Source of the DNA: Bacillus sp. S3
Lineage (GTDB): Bacteria > Bacillota > Bacilli > Bacillales > Cytobacillaceae
Assembly: GCF_005154805.1 (NCBI RefSeq)
Contig: NZ_CP039727.1
Coordinates: forward strand, 1,733,501-1,797,500
Direction: 5' to 3'
Length of the DNA stretch: 64,000 nucleotides
Each line of letters opens with the position of its first letter. Position 1 is the stretch's first letter. Positions 27,860 to 37,545 of the stretch are shown here, one piece after another. The position numbers and the translations under genes were made by a program. Below the pieces are notes generated by a model. The model had not been told where the DNA came from, made no database searches, and saw nothing but the letters and a program-made list of their open reading frames with translations.

Positions 27860-27915
27860 GAAAAGTGAAGGCGTCTCGCCGCTAGGGCGCTGGAGCTGGA
27901 CATTTCTCAATGTCG
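27860..27915 (+). repeat. Dispersed repeat, medium copy (56 bp)
   Basis: Starts gaaaagtgaaggcg directly after the ylaK TAA and continues to gctggagctggac, then a foldback GACATT-tctc-AATGTC. It is the 3929 repeat with its middle missing. Confidence 0.75.
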
Positions 27916-27936
27916 ATATTAATTCTGATAGTATAA

Positions 27937-27967
27937 ATAAACGGGTGCCGTTTGGCGCCCGTTTATT
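27937..27967. terminator. Terminator between ylaK and ylaL
   Basis: AATAAACGGGTGCC / GGCGCCCGTTTATT with a gttt loop, near-symmetric and usable by both converging genes. Confidence 0.85.
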
Positions 27968-28460
27968 TCACAGTAAAGCCTATTACATGTTTAATTGGGT
28001 TTTCCTGATTTGAACCATCACCTTTATAGATATGAACGGGGCCATCAGATGATAACGGCTGACCATTCGTTGAAAATCCTAAAATGAGACCGAAAGCCTT
28101 TTCAAGAGGAAACTCATAGTCGCCATTTGTCGTGTGGACGACCAATGTCTCTGCATGACTTTCCGGCTCGGCATTCGCTAAAAAAGGCTTAAAAGGTATT
28201 CCAAAAGTACCAGTCAACACCTTTTCTTTTTCAAATTTCTTCTCGCTTTTTAATGTTGGAGGAAAAACAGCTCCCTCCATTATTTCGCGATCCCAATGCT
28301 TTGAAACAGCCTTCGTATATGCCTCCACTGAATCTGAATTTTCCATTTCCTTTAAAAAGTAAGTAGTTAAATCAATACGGCGATCATCAAAAATCCAGAC
28401 ACCAGGATCCAGTGTAATCGGAAATTTCACTTTTCCAGATATAATCAAAATATTTTCCAT
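27963..28460 (-). CDS. ylaL: YlaL-like protein of unknown function
   Basis: A 165-residue soluble protein (MENILIISGKVKFPITLDPG; then VWIFDDRRIDLTTYF). It has no signal or membrane segment. It stands between ylaK and ylaN in the position of B. subtilis ylaL, on the minus strand; the symbol is by position and general resemblance. A taggggg site precedes the ATG. Confidence 0.7.
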   Translation of the reverse strand: MENILIISGKVKFPITLDPGVWIFDDRRIDLTTYFLKEMENSDSVEAYTKAVSKHWDREIMEGAVFPPTLKSEKKFEKEKVLTGTFGIPFKPFLANAEPESHAETLVVHTTNGDYEFPLEKAFGLILGFSTNGQPLSSDGPVHIYKGDGSNQENPIKHVIGFTVK

Positions 28461-28629
28461 CTTCCATACCCCCTAAAGTCTAACACAGATTTAAGTATAG
28501 CTTTTTTTAAATAGAATGTCATAAAGTGCACTCCTATTTGTTATTATCCTTCATTGTTCTTGCAATTTTTGCTGGTAAACGGTAAAATTTATAGATAAGT
28601 TGAATTATCGCTCTGAAATGGGGGGATCA

Positions 28630-28914
28630 ATGTTGGCGTCTGAAATGATCGTGAATCATCAGGAAAAAGCCTTTGCTTTATTGCAGGCTGACGCTGAAAA
28701 AATATTAAAGCTTATCAAAGTGCAAATGGATAATCTCACGATGCCTCAATGCCCTCTTTATGAAGAGGTATTGGATACACAAATGTTTGGCCTATCAAGG
28801 GAAATAGACTTTGCTGTTCGATTAGGCTTAATAGATGGCAAGGATGGAAAAGCGATTTTAGCTCAATTAGAAAAAGAATTATCGGCACTACATGATGCAT
28901 CCTTGAAAAAATAA
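28630..28914 (+). CDS. ylaN: YlaN, modulator of Fur
   Basis: A 94-residue helical protein highly conserved with B. subtilis YlaN ([20 protein letters not shown]). YlaN binds Fe(II) and relieves Fur repression in B. subtilis and S. aureus, according to recent reports as I recall them. The ATG at 28630 follows gggggg; a longer frame upstream lacks a site. Next gene is ftsW as in B. subtilis. Confidence 0.92.
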   Translation: MLASEMIVNHQEKAFALLQADAEKILKLIKVQMDNLTMPQCPLYEEVLDTQMFGLSREIDFAVRLGLIDGKDGKAILAQLEKELSALHDASLKK

Positions 28915-28920
28915 TGGATT

Positions 28921-28960
28921 AAAAACTCAAACAATTCATAGGGATTGTTTGGGTTTTTTA
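28921..28960 (+). terminator. Terminator after ylaN
   Basis: AAACTCAAACAAT / ATTGTTTGGGTTTTTT stem-loop with T run. Confidence 0.9.
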
Positions 28961-29097
28961 TTATCCGTTATTGTCTCTATATTCGAACTATTCATTATTA
29001 AAATCTTGTAACAAATTTTCTTTTACCCAAGTCATATCATTCATTTTCTATTATAATAGAGTGGAATATATCAATTTTGAAAATGAGGACGGCTTAA

Positions 29098-30300
29098 ATG
29101 GTTAAAAAAATAGTGAAATCATATGATTATACCTTAATCATCGCTGTTATCCTGTTGTGTGGCTTTGGTCTTGTGATGGTATACAGTGCCAGCATGGCAT
29201 GGGCTGTCCAGAGATATGGTTTCCCGCCAGATTATTTTTATCAAAAACAAAAAATGTGGCTTCTCTTATTTTTCGGCATCTTTATTCTTTTTGCTATCGC
29301 CCCATATAAAATAATGCAATTTACAAAAGGGTTTCAGGTTCCCATGGTCATTGGGTCTCTTCTTTTGCTAATAGGATTATTTCCCTTTGGAATTATTGCC
29401 GGGGGTGCACAAAGCTGGTATGAATTTGGTACGTTTCGTTTACAGCCATCGGAATTTGTTAAACTGGCAGTAATTATTTATTTGTCAGCTGTTTACGCTA
29501 AAAAGCAGGCTTATATTAACCAATTTAATAAAGGCGTTCTGCCTCCATTAGTGTTTCTATTTATTGTATGTGGCTTAATTGTCATGCAACCGGATTATGG
29601 TGCGGCAATCATAATTGCTGCGATTGCCGGGATGATTATTCTTTCTTCAGGAATGAATTTTAAGAGTATTTCAAAACTGCTTATCATGGCTCTTATCGTT
29701 CTTTTACCAGTGATATTTGTTGCGAGAGATGCGATATTTTCAGAAAAGCGGATGAGCCGGATTACTGTCTTGGAGAACCCATTCGCAGATGCACAAGAAG
29801 CTGGTTTTCACTTAGCAAATTCCTATATTGCAATCGGCTCTGGCGGTGTAAACGGACTCGGCTTAGGGAAAAGCATTCAAAAGCTTGGTTATTTACCCGA
29901 ATCGCATACAGACTTTATTATGGCTGTTATTGCGGAGGAACTTGGTATTTGGGGAGTAGGATTCGTTATTCTTCTATTAGCCTATATTGTTTTACGAGGG
30001 ATATATATCGGTCTGCAATGTAAGGATCCTTTTGGGAGCCTGCTTGCAATTGGAATTTCGAGTATGATAGGGATTCAATCCTTTATCAATTTAGCTGGTG
30101 TTTCCGGATTAATCCCATTAACAGGCGTTACGCTGCCATATGTAAGCTATGGTGGTTCTTCCTTGTTGATGCTTGCTGCTGCAACAGGAATACTTGTAAA
30201 TGTTTCGATGTTTGTGAAGTTTGAAAAAAAATATAAAAACAAACACGACATAGAAAATAAAAAACAACAGTCGAACGATGGCAAGGTTTATTACATTTAA
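29098..30300 (+). CDS. ftsW: Septal peptidoglycan polymerase FtsW
   Basis: A 400-residue SEDS-family glycosyltransferase with about 10 membrane helices. The periplasmic-loop aspartate region (ENPFADAQEAGFHLANSYIAIGSGG) and the C-terminal signature GLIPLTGVTLPYVSYGGSS are present. It polymerises glycan strands at the division septum with a partner PBP. A TATAAT box stands at 29052-29057. The C-terminal tail is Lys/Asn-rich. Lone gene before pycA as in B. subtilis. Confidence 0.95.
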   Translation: MVKKIVKSYDYTLIIAVILLCGFGLVMVYSASMAWAVQRYGFPPDYFYQKQKMWLLLFFGIFILFAIAPYKIMQFTKGFQVPMVIGSLLLLIGLFPFGIIAGGAQSWYEFGTFRLQPSEFVKLAVIIYLSAVYAKKQAYINQFNKGVLPPLVFLFIVCGLIVMQPDYGAAIIIAAIAGMIILSSGMNFKSISKLLIMALIVLLPVIFVARDAIFSEKRMSRITVLENPFADAQEAGFHLANSYIAIGSGGVNGLGLGKSIQKLGYLPESHTDFIMAVIAEELGIWGVGFVILLLAYIVLRGIYIGLQCKDPFGSLLAIGISSMIGIQSFINLAGVSGLIPLTGVTLPYVSYGGSSLLMLAAATGILVNVSMFVKFEKKYKNKHDIENKKQQSNDGKVYYI

Positions 30301-30309
30301 TAAAAATGC

Positions 30310-30337
30310 GGGGGACAAGCTCCCCTGGCCTTTTTAA
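30310..30337 (+). terminator. Weak terminator between ftsW and pycA
   Basis: GGGGA / TCCCC short stem followed by tggccttttt; only 5 bp plus neighbours, so uncertain. Confidence 0.4.
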
Positions 30338-30363
30338 AATACATAGAATAGAAGGTGCTTTAC

Positions 30364-33300
30364 GTGACAAGACAGATAAATAAAGTATTGGTTGCCAATC
30401 GGGGTGAGATTGCAATAAGGGTTTTTCGTGCTTGTACTGAACTGAATATTCGGACTGTTGCAATTTATTCAAAAGAAGATTCAGGCGCCTACCATCGCTA
30501 TAAAGCGGATGAGGCCTATTTAGTGGGGGAAGGTAAGAAACCAATTGATGCATATTTGGACATTGAAGGCATCATTGCCATTGCCAAGAAAAGCGGTGTG
30601 AATGCCATTCATCCCGGCTATGGATTTTTGTCCGAAAATATTCATTTTGCCAGAAGATGTGAAGAAGAGGGAATTATTTTTATTGGTCCTTCGTCCACAC
30701 ACTTGGATATGTTTGGTGATAAGGTAAAGGCAAGAAAACAGGCTGAACTTGCCAATATCCCTGTCATACCGGGAAGTGATGGGCCTGTGAATGATGTGAA
30801 TGATGTCGAGGAGTTTGCGGCTGTCCATGGATTCCCTATTATCATAAAGGCCTCACTTGGCGGCGGCGGCCGTGGGATGAGAATAGTACATACAAGTGAG
30901 GAAGTTCGAGAGGCATTTGACCGAGCGAAATCGGAGGCAAAAGCGGCATTTGGAAATGACGAGGTATATCTTGAAAAATTAATTGAAAAACCAAAACATA
31001 TTGAGGTTCAGATCATAGGAGACAGCAGCAGGAATATCGTCCATCTTTATGATCGCGATTGTTCCGTTCAACGGCGCCATCAAAAAGTAGTCGAAGTTGC
31101 CCCAAGTGTGTCAATTTCTGAAGAATTACGAAAGCAGATTTGTGATGCCGCTGTAAAATTGATGAAAAATGTCAATTACTTAAATGCGGGTACAGTAGAA
31201 TTTCTTGTCTCCGGTAATGATTTTTATTTTATTGAAGTAAATCCGCGCGTACAGGTTGAACACACGGTTACAGAATTAGTAACAGGTATTGATATCGTCC
31301 AAACACAAATATTAGTTGCCGAAGGCCATGAGTTACACGGGCCAATCATTAGTATTCCAGATCAAGAGAAAATTCAACTGAATGGATTTGCCATTCAGTC
31401 AAGGGTTACCACAGAGGATCCCCTCAACCAGTTCATGCCTGATACAGGAAAAATTATGGCCTATCGCTCCGGCGGCGGATTTGGCGTACGGCTTGATGCA
31501 GGGAATGGTTTTCAAGGAGCTGTGATTACACCTTACTATGACTCTTTGCTTGTGAAACTATCAACATGGGCATTGACGTTCGAACAGGCAGCTTCAAAAA
31601 TGGTTCGAAATTTACAGGAATTTAGAATAAGAGGCATTAAAACAAATATTCCGTTTTTAGAAAATGTTGTTAAGCATGAGAAGTTTCGAAATGGTGAGTA
31701 TGACACCTCTTTTATTGATACTACACCGGAATTATTTATTTTCCCTGTAAGTAAAGACCGGGGAACAAAAATGCTAAATTACATTGGCACAGTAACGGTA
31801 AATGGATTCCCGGGCATCGATAAAAAGAAACGACCTGTATTCTCTAAGCCTAGAATTCCAACGATACAATACAATTTCCCATATCAAGATGGTACGAAAC
31901 AAATTTTGGATAAATTTGGTGCGGATGGACTTGTCCAATGGGTGAAAAGTCAAAAACAGGTTTTATTAACGGATACCACCTTCAGGGATGCTCATCAGTC
32001 ATTGTTAGCAACAAGAATGAGGACGACTGATATTTTGCATATTGCAGAGCCGACAGCCAAACTATTGCCGGATTTATTCTCTTTTGAGATGTGGGGCGGG
32101 GCAACTTTTGATGTTGCCTACCGGTTCTTAAAAGAGGATCCATGGGATCGATTATTGACATTACGTGAAAGAATTCCAAATGTCCTGTTCCAAATGTTGA
32201 TCCGTGGGGCCAATGCGGTAGGATATAAAAACTATCCGGACAACTTAATTCGTGATTTTGTTAACCAATCAGCCGATGCAGGCATCGATGTCTTCCGAAT
32301 TTTTGATAGTTTAAACTGGGTAAAGGGAATGGAAGTGGCAATTGATGCGGTCCGGCAGACAGGAAAAATAGCCGAAGCAGCCATTTGTTATACGGGGGAT
32401 ATTTTAGATCCAGCAAGGTCTAAATATAATCTTGAATATTATAAAAATCTTGCTAAAGAGCTGGAAAAGCAAGGTGCCCATATATTAGGGATCAAGGATA
32501 TGGCCGGGTTATTGAAACCGGAGGCAGCCTATCGTTTAGTGTCTGAATTAAAAGAAGCAGTAGATATCCCAATTCATCTTCATACACATGATACAAGTGG
32601 AAATGGAATATTTACTTATGCGCGCGCTATTGAAGGCGGTGTTGATATCGTTGATACTGCATTAAGCACAATGGCCGGCTTAACTTCTCAGCCTAGTGCA
32701 AATTCATTATATTACGCACTAGAAGGCACTGAGCGTAAGCCGAAAGTCAACATCGACGCACTTGAGAAATTGTCGTATTACTGGGAAGATGTCAGGAAGT
32801 ACTATCAGGACTTTGAAAGCGGAATGATATCCCCGCATACGGAAATCTATCAGCATGAAATGCCTGGCGGACAATATAGCAATTTGCAGCAGCAGGCTAA
32901 GGCTGTTGGGCTTGGCGAGCAGTGGGAAGATGTAAAAGATATGTATGCCCGAGTAAATAACATGTTCGGCGATATTGTCAAAGTGACACCTTCTTCAAAG
33001 GTTGTCGGTGATATGGCGCTATTCATGGTTCAAAATGAGTTAACCGAAGAAGACGTGTTAGTAAAGGGGCAAGGACTCGATTTTCCTGATTCTGTTGTTG
33101 AATTATTTGAAGGATATTTAGGTCAGCCATACGGCGGGTTTCCAGAGGAGCTTCAAAATGTAATTTTAAAAGGGAAAAAACCTTTAGAGGCCCGCCCTGG
33201 AGAATTGCTTGAGGAAGTGGATTTCAGCAAGCTGCAGAAAGAGCTTTTTGAAGAGCTTGGCAGACAAGTGACAACACATGAGATTATTTCCTATGCTTTA

Positions 33301-33807
33301 TATCCGAAAGTTTTTATGGAATATATGAAAACAGTGGAAATGTACGGGAATATTTCAATGCTAGATACACCAACATTCCTATATGGAATGCGGCTCGGGG
33401 AAGAAATCGAAATCGAAATTGAAACTGGCAAAACACTGATTGTAAAGCTTGTTTCAATTGGACAGCCTCAGGCAGATGGTACTAGAGTTGTCTATTTTGA
33501 GTTAAATGGTCAGCCGCGGGAAGTTGTTATAAAGGATGATAGTATCAAATCCACGGTCATTTCAAGATTAAAAGCGGATCCTAAAAATGAACAACACATT
33601 TCCGCAACTATGCCGGGAACAGTCATAAAAGTAGTGGTTGAAAAAGGGGAGAAGGTTGAACGCGGTGATCATTTAATGATTACGGAAGCGATGAAGATGG
33701 AAACAACCGTTCAGGCTCCTTTCTCTGGCATTGTGAAAGATATCTATGTATCTAGCGGGGACTCCATCCTGACAGGTGATCTATTACTTGAATTGACAAA
33801 ATCATAG
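30364..33807 (+). CDS. pycA: Pyruvate carboxylase
   Basis: A 1147-residue biotin enzyme: biotin carboxylase (about 1-455, ATP-grasp ASLGGGGRGMRIV, HPGYGFLSEN), carboxyltransferase (about 525-805, TTFRDAHQSLLATRMRT metal site), allosteric/tetramer linker, and C-terminal biotin domain with EAMKMET (biotinyl lysine K1111). It makes oxaloacetate from pyruvate. GTG at 30364 is chosen from aaggtg spacing and family length; a GTG three codons upstream is unlikely. Complements pdh in branching pyruvate. Confidence 0.97.
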   Translation: MTRQINKVLVANRGEIAIRVFRACTELNIRTVAIYSKEDSGAYHRYKADEAYLVGEGKKPIDAYLDIEGIIAIAKKSGVNAIHPGYGFLSENIHFARRCEEEGIIFIGPSSTHLDMFGDKVKARKQAELANIPVIPGSDGPVNDVNDVEEFAAVHGFPIIIKASLGGGGRGMRIVHTSEEVREAFDRAKSEAKAAFGNDEVYLEKLIEKPKHIEVQIIGDSSRNIVHLYDRDCSVQRRHQKVVEVAPSVSISEELRKQICDAAVKLMKNVNYLNAGTVEFLVSGNDFYFIEVNPRVQVEHTVTELVTGIDIVQTQILVAEGHELHGPIISIPDQEKIQLNGFAIQSRVTTEDPLNQFMPDTGKIMAYRSGGGFGVRLDAGNGFQGAVITPYYDSLLVKLSTWALTFEQAASKMVRNLQEFRIRGIKTNIPFLENVVKHEKFRNGEYDTSFIDTTPELFIFPVSKDRGTKMLNYIGTVTVNGFPGIDKKKRPVFSKPRIPTIQYNFPYQDGTKQILDKFGADGLVQWVKSQKQVLLTDTTFRDAHQSLLATRMRTTDILHIAEPTAKLLPDLFSFEMWGGATFDVAYRFLKEDPWDRLLTLRERIPNVLFQMLIRGANAVGYKNYPDNLIRDFVNQSADAGIDVFRIFDSLNWVKGMEVAIDAVRQTGKIAEAAICYTGDILDPARSKYNLEYYKNLAKELEKQGAHILGIKDMAGLLKPEAAYRLVSELKEAVDIPIHLHTHDTSGNGIFTYARAIEGGVDIVDTALSTMAGLTSQPSANSLYYALEGTERKPKVNIDALEKLSYYWEDVRKYYQDFESGMISPHTEIYQHEMPGGQYSNLQQQAKAVGLGEQWEDVKDMYARVNNMFGDIVKVTPSSKVVGDMALFMVQNELTEEDVLVKGQGLDFPDSVVELFEGYLGQPYGGFPEELQNVILKGKKPLEARPGELLEEVDFSKLQKELFEELGRQVTTHEIISYALYPKVFMEYMKTVEMYGNISMLDTPTFLYGMRLGEEIEIEIETGKTLIVKLVSIGQPQADGTRVVYFELNGQPREVVIKDDSIKSTVISRLKADPKNEQHISATMPGTVIKVVVEKGEKVERGDHLMITEAMKMETTVQAPFSGIVKDIYVSSGDSILTGDLLLELTKS

Positions 33808-33810
33808 GAA

Positions 33811-33851
33811 AAAAAGCTGCCCGCGATCCAAAAATCGCAGGCAGCTTTTTT
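33811..33851. terminator. Bidirectional terminator between pycA and ctaA
   Basis: AAAAAGCTGCCCGCGAT / ATCGCAGGCAGCTTTTTT stem, A and T tracts either side. Confidence 0.93.
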
Positions 33852-33852
33852 A

Positions 33853-34758
33853 CTAATGCTTTCGTTTTGTTCTTGAATATAACAACAGAAAATAACTTAG
33901 AACGCCAAACAGGCAGGTGATAAAGAAGGCATGAAGCAAAGCGATATACAGGTTAAGTCTGCTAAAGATGACAAAAGCACCGGCAATTACTTGCAGGGAA
34001 ACGAGAATAAAGGATATCGTCCATCCCCAATACAGTACCCTTTGATCTTTATAATGCCGAAGAGCTAAATAAAAAACATAAGCAATCCAAATAAAGATAA
34101 GACCTGCAGCAGCGCGGTGCCCCATTTGGACCCATTCATAGATGTTAGCAGGTAATGAAGGGGCATCATTAAGGCATAAAGGCCAATCGCGGCAAATGAG
34201 GCTTGCCTTCATATGACGAACTAACGCACCAGTGTAAATAACGAGGTAGCTATAAATTGAAACACCGATGATATGGAAGCCCATCCGCTTATCAATGTAA
34301 AGTTTTTCTGCATCAAACTTTTTATCGATTTCAAAAATAAGCAATGTCAATAAAAATACCGCTGCAAAAGAAACGAGCGAAATCCCAAAATGCAAGGCAA
34401 GTACAAAGCTTGATTGTCCCCATTTTACGGCAGCTGCCCCGATCAAACCTTGTAATAATAAAAAGAAAAAGGAAAGCATTGAAAGAAATTTGGTTTCCCT
34501 GATATGACCGATTGCCTTCCATGACCAGATTGAAAGGACGAGTACCATGATGCCACCTGCACCGGAGACTAGTCGATGGGAAAGTTCAATAATCAATTCA
34601 GGGGTTATTTCCGAAGGAAGCAATTTCCCGTTGCATAATGGCCATGAGCGCCCGCAGCCCATTCCGGAGCCAGTCTTTGTTACTAATGCTCCGCCTAGCA
34701 AAATAAATATCATTCCAATTGTAGTTGCAACCGCAAACCACTTCAAAGAACGTCGCAA
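33853..34758 (-). CDS. ctaA: Heme A synthase CtaA
   Basis: A 301-residue eight-helix membrane protein that oxidises heme O to heme A for cytochrome oxidase. Conserved histidines are in [28 protein letters not shown] and LLHAFF; the extracytoplasmic cysteine pair is in [11 protein letters not shown], and a second pair in CRDWPLC. TTG at 34758 is preferred because agaggtga is 5 bases upstream; a GTG three codons earlier (34767) overlaps that site. Divergent from ctaB as in B. subtilis. Confidence 0.95.
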   Translation of the reverse strand: MRRSLKWFAVATTIGMIFILLGGALVTKTGSGMGCGRSWPLCNGKLLPSEITPELIIELSHRLVSGAGGIMVLVLSIWSWKAIGHIRETKFLSMLSFFFLLLQGLIGAAAVKWGQSSFVLALHFGISLVSFAAVFLLTLLIFEIDKKFDAEKLYIDKRMGFHIIGVSIYSYLVIYTGALVRHMKASLICRDWPLCLNDAPSLPANIYEWVQMGHRAAAGLIFIWIAYVFYLALRHYKDQRVLYWGWTISFILVSLQVIAGAFVIFSRLNLYIALLHAFFITCLFGVLSYFLLLYSRTKRKH

Positions 34759-34909
34759 AAAATTCACCTCTTAAAAAGTTCAAACATTTGTCTATGGATA
34801 ATCCTGACAGTATAATGAATGAAAAGTAACTAGATTTAAAAGTCCTTATTTATCATAACGAATAAAATCAAAAAAGAACAGAATTTCAGCATAGATTTTT
34901 AGATAACTT

Positions 34910-34918
34910 TTTGTAAAT
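34910..34918 (+). promoter_or_regulatory. ResD-like site in the ctaA-ctaB gap
   Basis: TTTGTAAAT, one mismatch to the remembered ResD site TTTGTGAAT. A second, TTTGTGAAC, lies on the minus strand at 35201-35209. ResD activates ctaA and ctaB in B. subtilis; single 9-mers in A/T-rich DNA are weak evidence. Confidence 0.35.
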
Positions 34919-34944
34919 ATAAATAGCTGATGAATAATAAATAT

Positions 34945-34968
34945 TTTTCACTATTATTATAGTGAAAA
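34945..34968. promoter_or_regulatory. Perfect inverted repeat in the ctaA-ctaB gap
   Basis: TTTTCACTA, six bases, TAGTGAAAA: a perfect 9-bp palindrome with a 24-bp span, operator-like. The 648-base A/T-rich gap between the divergent genes holds this, the ResD-like sites and an imperfect AGTG/CACT palindrome near 35244; no open frame of note is seen. Confidence 0.55.
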
Positions 34969-35406
34969 CAGTTGAAACTTCTGTTTGAGTCTGTTAGAAA
35001 TAGATATGAAGACTATTTATTTAGAATCATTATTTTTTAAAAGTAATAAAAAATATGGGAAATTAAGGCTAATTCCTCTCGTGTTTTTCAACGTTCAATG
35101 AATTGATTACAGGATTGCAATACTAGGATGTTGAAAAACGAACAATTATTAAAGATAATATAGAGGCTGTCACAATTTAGTCAAAAATTATTCAAAAAAA
35201 GTTCACAAAAATACCATAAAGTGTGATTTAATATACAGAGAAAGTGTTTTAAAAATCACTGCTTCTTTTGATTAATTAATTCTTACTCATCTATTTCTTC
35301 GAACCATTTAATTTTTAACTTCAATATATAGATAACTTTAAATAATTTAGTATTGATATTCCTCGATTGGTGAATATTTGTTAGTAAGGATTAGGAGGAG
35401 AAATAT

Positions 35407-36345
35407 ATGTCTAACTCAAAGGCTTATGGAGAAGCTGCCATGGAGAATGGTGCTGCAAGCCTGCATTCAACAATTGAACAGACCTCGGTATGGAAAGACT
35501 TCATGGCCCTGATTAAAATTGGAATTGTTAATTCTAATCTAATTACCACCTTTACTGGACTATGGCTGGCGCTTCATTTTTCTGGCCAAAGCTTTCTCGG
35601 TAATATAGATATTGTTTTATTTACCGTGGCAGGTTCTTCCCTGATTATTGCCGGTTCATGTGCCATCAATAATTATGTTGATCGTGATATTGATCATTTG
35701 ATGGAGAGGACGAAAGCAAGACCTACCGTTACAGGGAAAATACAGCCAGTAAAAGTCCTTCTTCTAGGTATTTTCCTTATTGGAATGGGAACACTGTTTT
35801 TATTCTTTACAACCATGACTGCAACAGTAATTGGACTGCTTGGAGTTTTTAGTTATGTTTTCCTTTATACACTCTGGTCCAAGCGTCAATTGGTTTCCAA
35901 TACAATTATCGGAAGTATTTCAGGCGCGGTTCCGCCATTAATCGGCTGGGCAGCGGTTGATGCTAATCTTGATATAATGGCTTGGGCGTTATTTGTCCTA
36001 ATGTTTGTTTGGCAGCCTCCGCATTTTTATGCACTTGCAATGAGAAGAGTGAAAGAATACCGTGCTGCGGGTGTTCCAATGCTGCCAGTTGTGAAAGGCT
36101 TCAAAACAACGAAAAACCATATTTTGATCTGGGTGGCCTTGCTCTTGCCTATCCCATTTTTTCTCACCAAACTAGGAATCCCATTTCTAATTTTAGCCAG
36201 CATTTTAAATATAGGCTGGCTTGCATTAGGGATTTATGGATATAGGATCAAAGATGACATTAAGTGGGCAAAGCTAATGTTTGTTTATTCTTTGCAATAT
36301 TTAACTATTATTTTTGTAGCAATGGTTATTGTGACACTAATTTAG
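35407..36345 (+). CDS. ctaB: Protoheme IX farnesyltransferase CtaB (heme O synthase)
   Basis: A 312-residue UbiA-family prenyltransferase with about eight helices. Catalytic Asp motif NNYVDRDIDHLMERTKARP and the second loop YTLWSKRQLVSNTIIGSISG. It adds farnesyl to heme B, making the substrate for CtaA. ATG behind aggaggag. First gene of the oxidase cluster. Confidence 0.95.
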   Translation: MSNSKAYGEAAMENGAASLHSTIEQTSVWKDFMALIKIGIVNSNLITTFTGLWLALHFSGQSFLGNIDIVLFTVAGSSLIIAGSCAINNYVDRDIDHLMERTKARPTVTGKIQPVKVLLLGIFLIGMGTLFLFFTTMTATVIGLLGVFSYVFLYTLWSKRQLVSNTIIGSISGAVPPLIGWAAVDANLDIMAWALFVLMFVWQPPHFYALAMRRVKEYRAAGVPMLPVVKGFKTTKNHILIWVALLLPIPFFLTKLGIPFLILASILNIGWLALGIYGYRIKDDIKWAKLMFVYSLQYLTIIFVAMVIVTLI

Positions 36346-36454
36346 TTTTGTAAACGATTCTTTCCGCAGGTAAGTGGGAAGAGTCATCCTACATACTTCT
36401 TTGGCCAAACAAAATTTTTAAAATTTATTAGTGAAAGAGGGGTTTGATTAAGCT

Positions 36455-37516
36455 ATGAAAAGGCTTGCGAAATGGCGCCTAATTTCGTTGTTCTCGTTAT
36501 TAGCGCTTGTACTTTCCGGATGCCGCGGTGAAAACTTTGTTTCAGCGCTAAGACCAGCTGGTGAAGTGGCAGACATGCAATATGATTTAATGAAGTTAAG
36601 CACCTATGTCATGGTGGGAGTAATCATTGTAGTAATGCTGATTTTTGTCATTATTTTTGTGCGTTTTAGAAGAAAAGACGACAAAATTCCAAAGCAAGTT
36701 GAGGGAAGTCATACGTTAGAAATAATTTGGACTGCGATCCCTATTTTATTACTTCTCATTTTGGCAGTACCAACTGTATCTGCAACATTTAAACTTGCGG
36801 ATGTAAAAGAAATGGATAAGAAAAACTCTGACGCGTTAGTTATTAACGTAAGATCACATTTATACTGGTGGGATTTTGAATATCCTGGTCAAAAGATTGT
36901 GACGAGTCAGGATTTAGTCGTTCCTACAGATGAAAAGGTTTATTTTAACCTGAAATCAATGGATGTTAAACACTCATTCTGGATTCCAGCTGTGGGCGGA
37001 AAATTAGATACTAATACGGATAACATTAACAAATTCTGGTTGGAATTTGATGATAAACGCGCTAATGAAGCCGGAAATCTTTTTTATGGAAAATGTGCTG
37101 AGCTTTGCGGACCGTCACATGCTTTGATGGACTTTAAAGTAAAAGCTATCAGCCGTGATAAATTTGATGCGTGGGTAGCTGCAATGCAGGATGTAACAGA
37201 ACCACAAAAGGCTCAAACTGATTTAGCAGCTAAAGGACAGGATATTTTCAATCAAAGCTGTATTGGCTGTCATGCTGTAACACCAGCTAATAAAATGCCT
37301 GAGACAGCTCGCCTGGCACCTAACTTAACAAACTTTGGTGAAAGATCACGTGTTGCTGGTATTTTAGAACACAATAAAGAAGAATTAAAAAATTGGATTA
37401 AAGATCCTGAATCCTATAAACCAGGTAATACAATGACTGGAAAGTATGGAGAACTGTCTGATGATGAACTTGATGCTTTGGCAGAGTATTTAATGGGCTT
37501 AAAGGTTCAGGAATAA
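36455..37516 (+). CDS. ctaC: Cytochrome caa3 oxidase subunit II with cytochrome c domain
   Basis: A 353-residue lipoprotein (lipobox LSGC, C23) with two membrane helices (about 50-72 and 90-112), a CuA cupredoxin domain (ligands C214, C218, H222, M225 in KCAELCGPSHALM) and a fused cytochrome c domain (heme motif CIGCH at 269-273, Met ligand in NTMTGKYG). It takes electrons from cytochrome c to subunit I. The fused heme domain defines caa3 rather than aa3 type. Confidence 0.96.
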   Translation: MKRLAKWRLISLFSLLALVLSGCRGENFVSALRPAGEVADMQYDLMKLSTYVMVGVIIVVMLIFVIIFVRFRRKDDKIPKQVEGSHTLEIIWTAIPILLLLILAVPTVSATFKLADVKEMDKKNSDALVINVRSHLYWWDFEYPGQKIVTSQDLVVPTDEKVYFNLKSMDVKHSFWIPAVGGKLDTNTDNINKFWLEFDDKRANEAGNLFYGKCAELCGPSHALMDFKVKAISRDKFDAWVAAMQDVTEPQKAQTDLAAKGQDIFNQSCIGCHAVTPANKMPETARLAPNLTNFGERSRVAGILEHNKEELKNWIKDPESYKPGNTMTGKYGELSDDELDALAEYLMGLKVQE

Positions 37517-37545
37517 GGGGAATTGGTTGAAAGGGAGGTAAAATT

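Noticed and set aside
34945..34968. PerR, Fur or Rex box
   Set aside because: The palindrome's half sites (TTTTCACTA) differ in sequence or spacing from those consensus boxes as I remember them.
36346..36362. cre site between ctaB and ctaC
   Set aside because: Only the left half (TGTAAACG) fits; the right half lacks the CA of the consensus.
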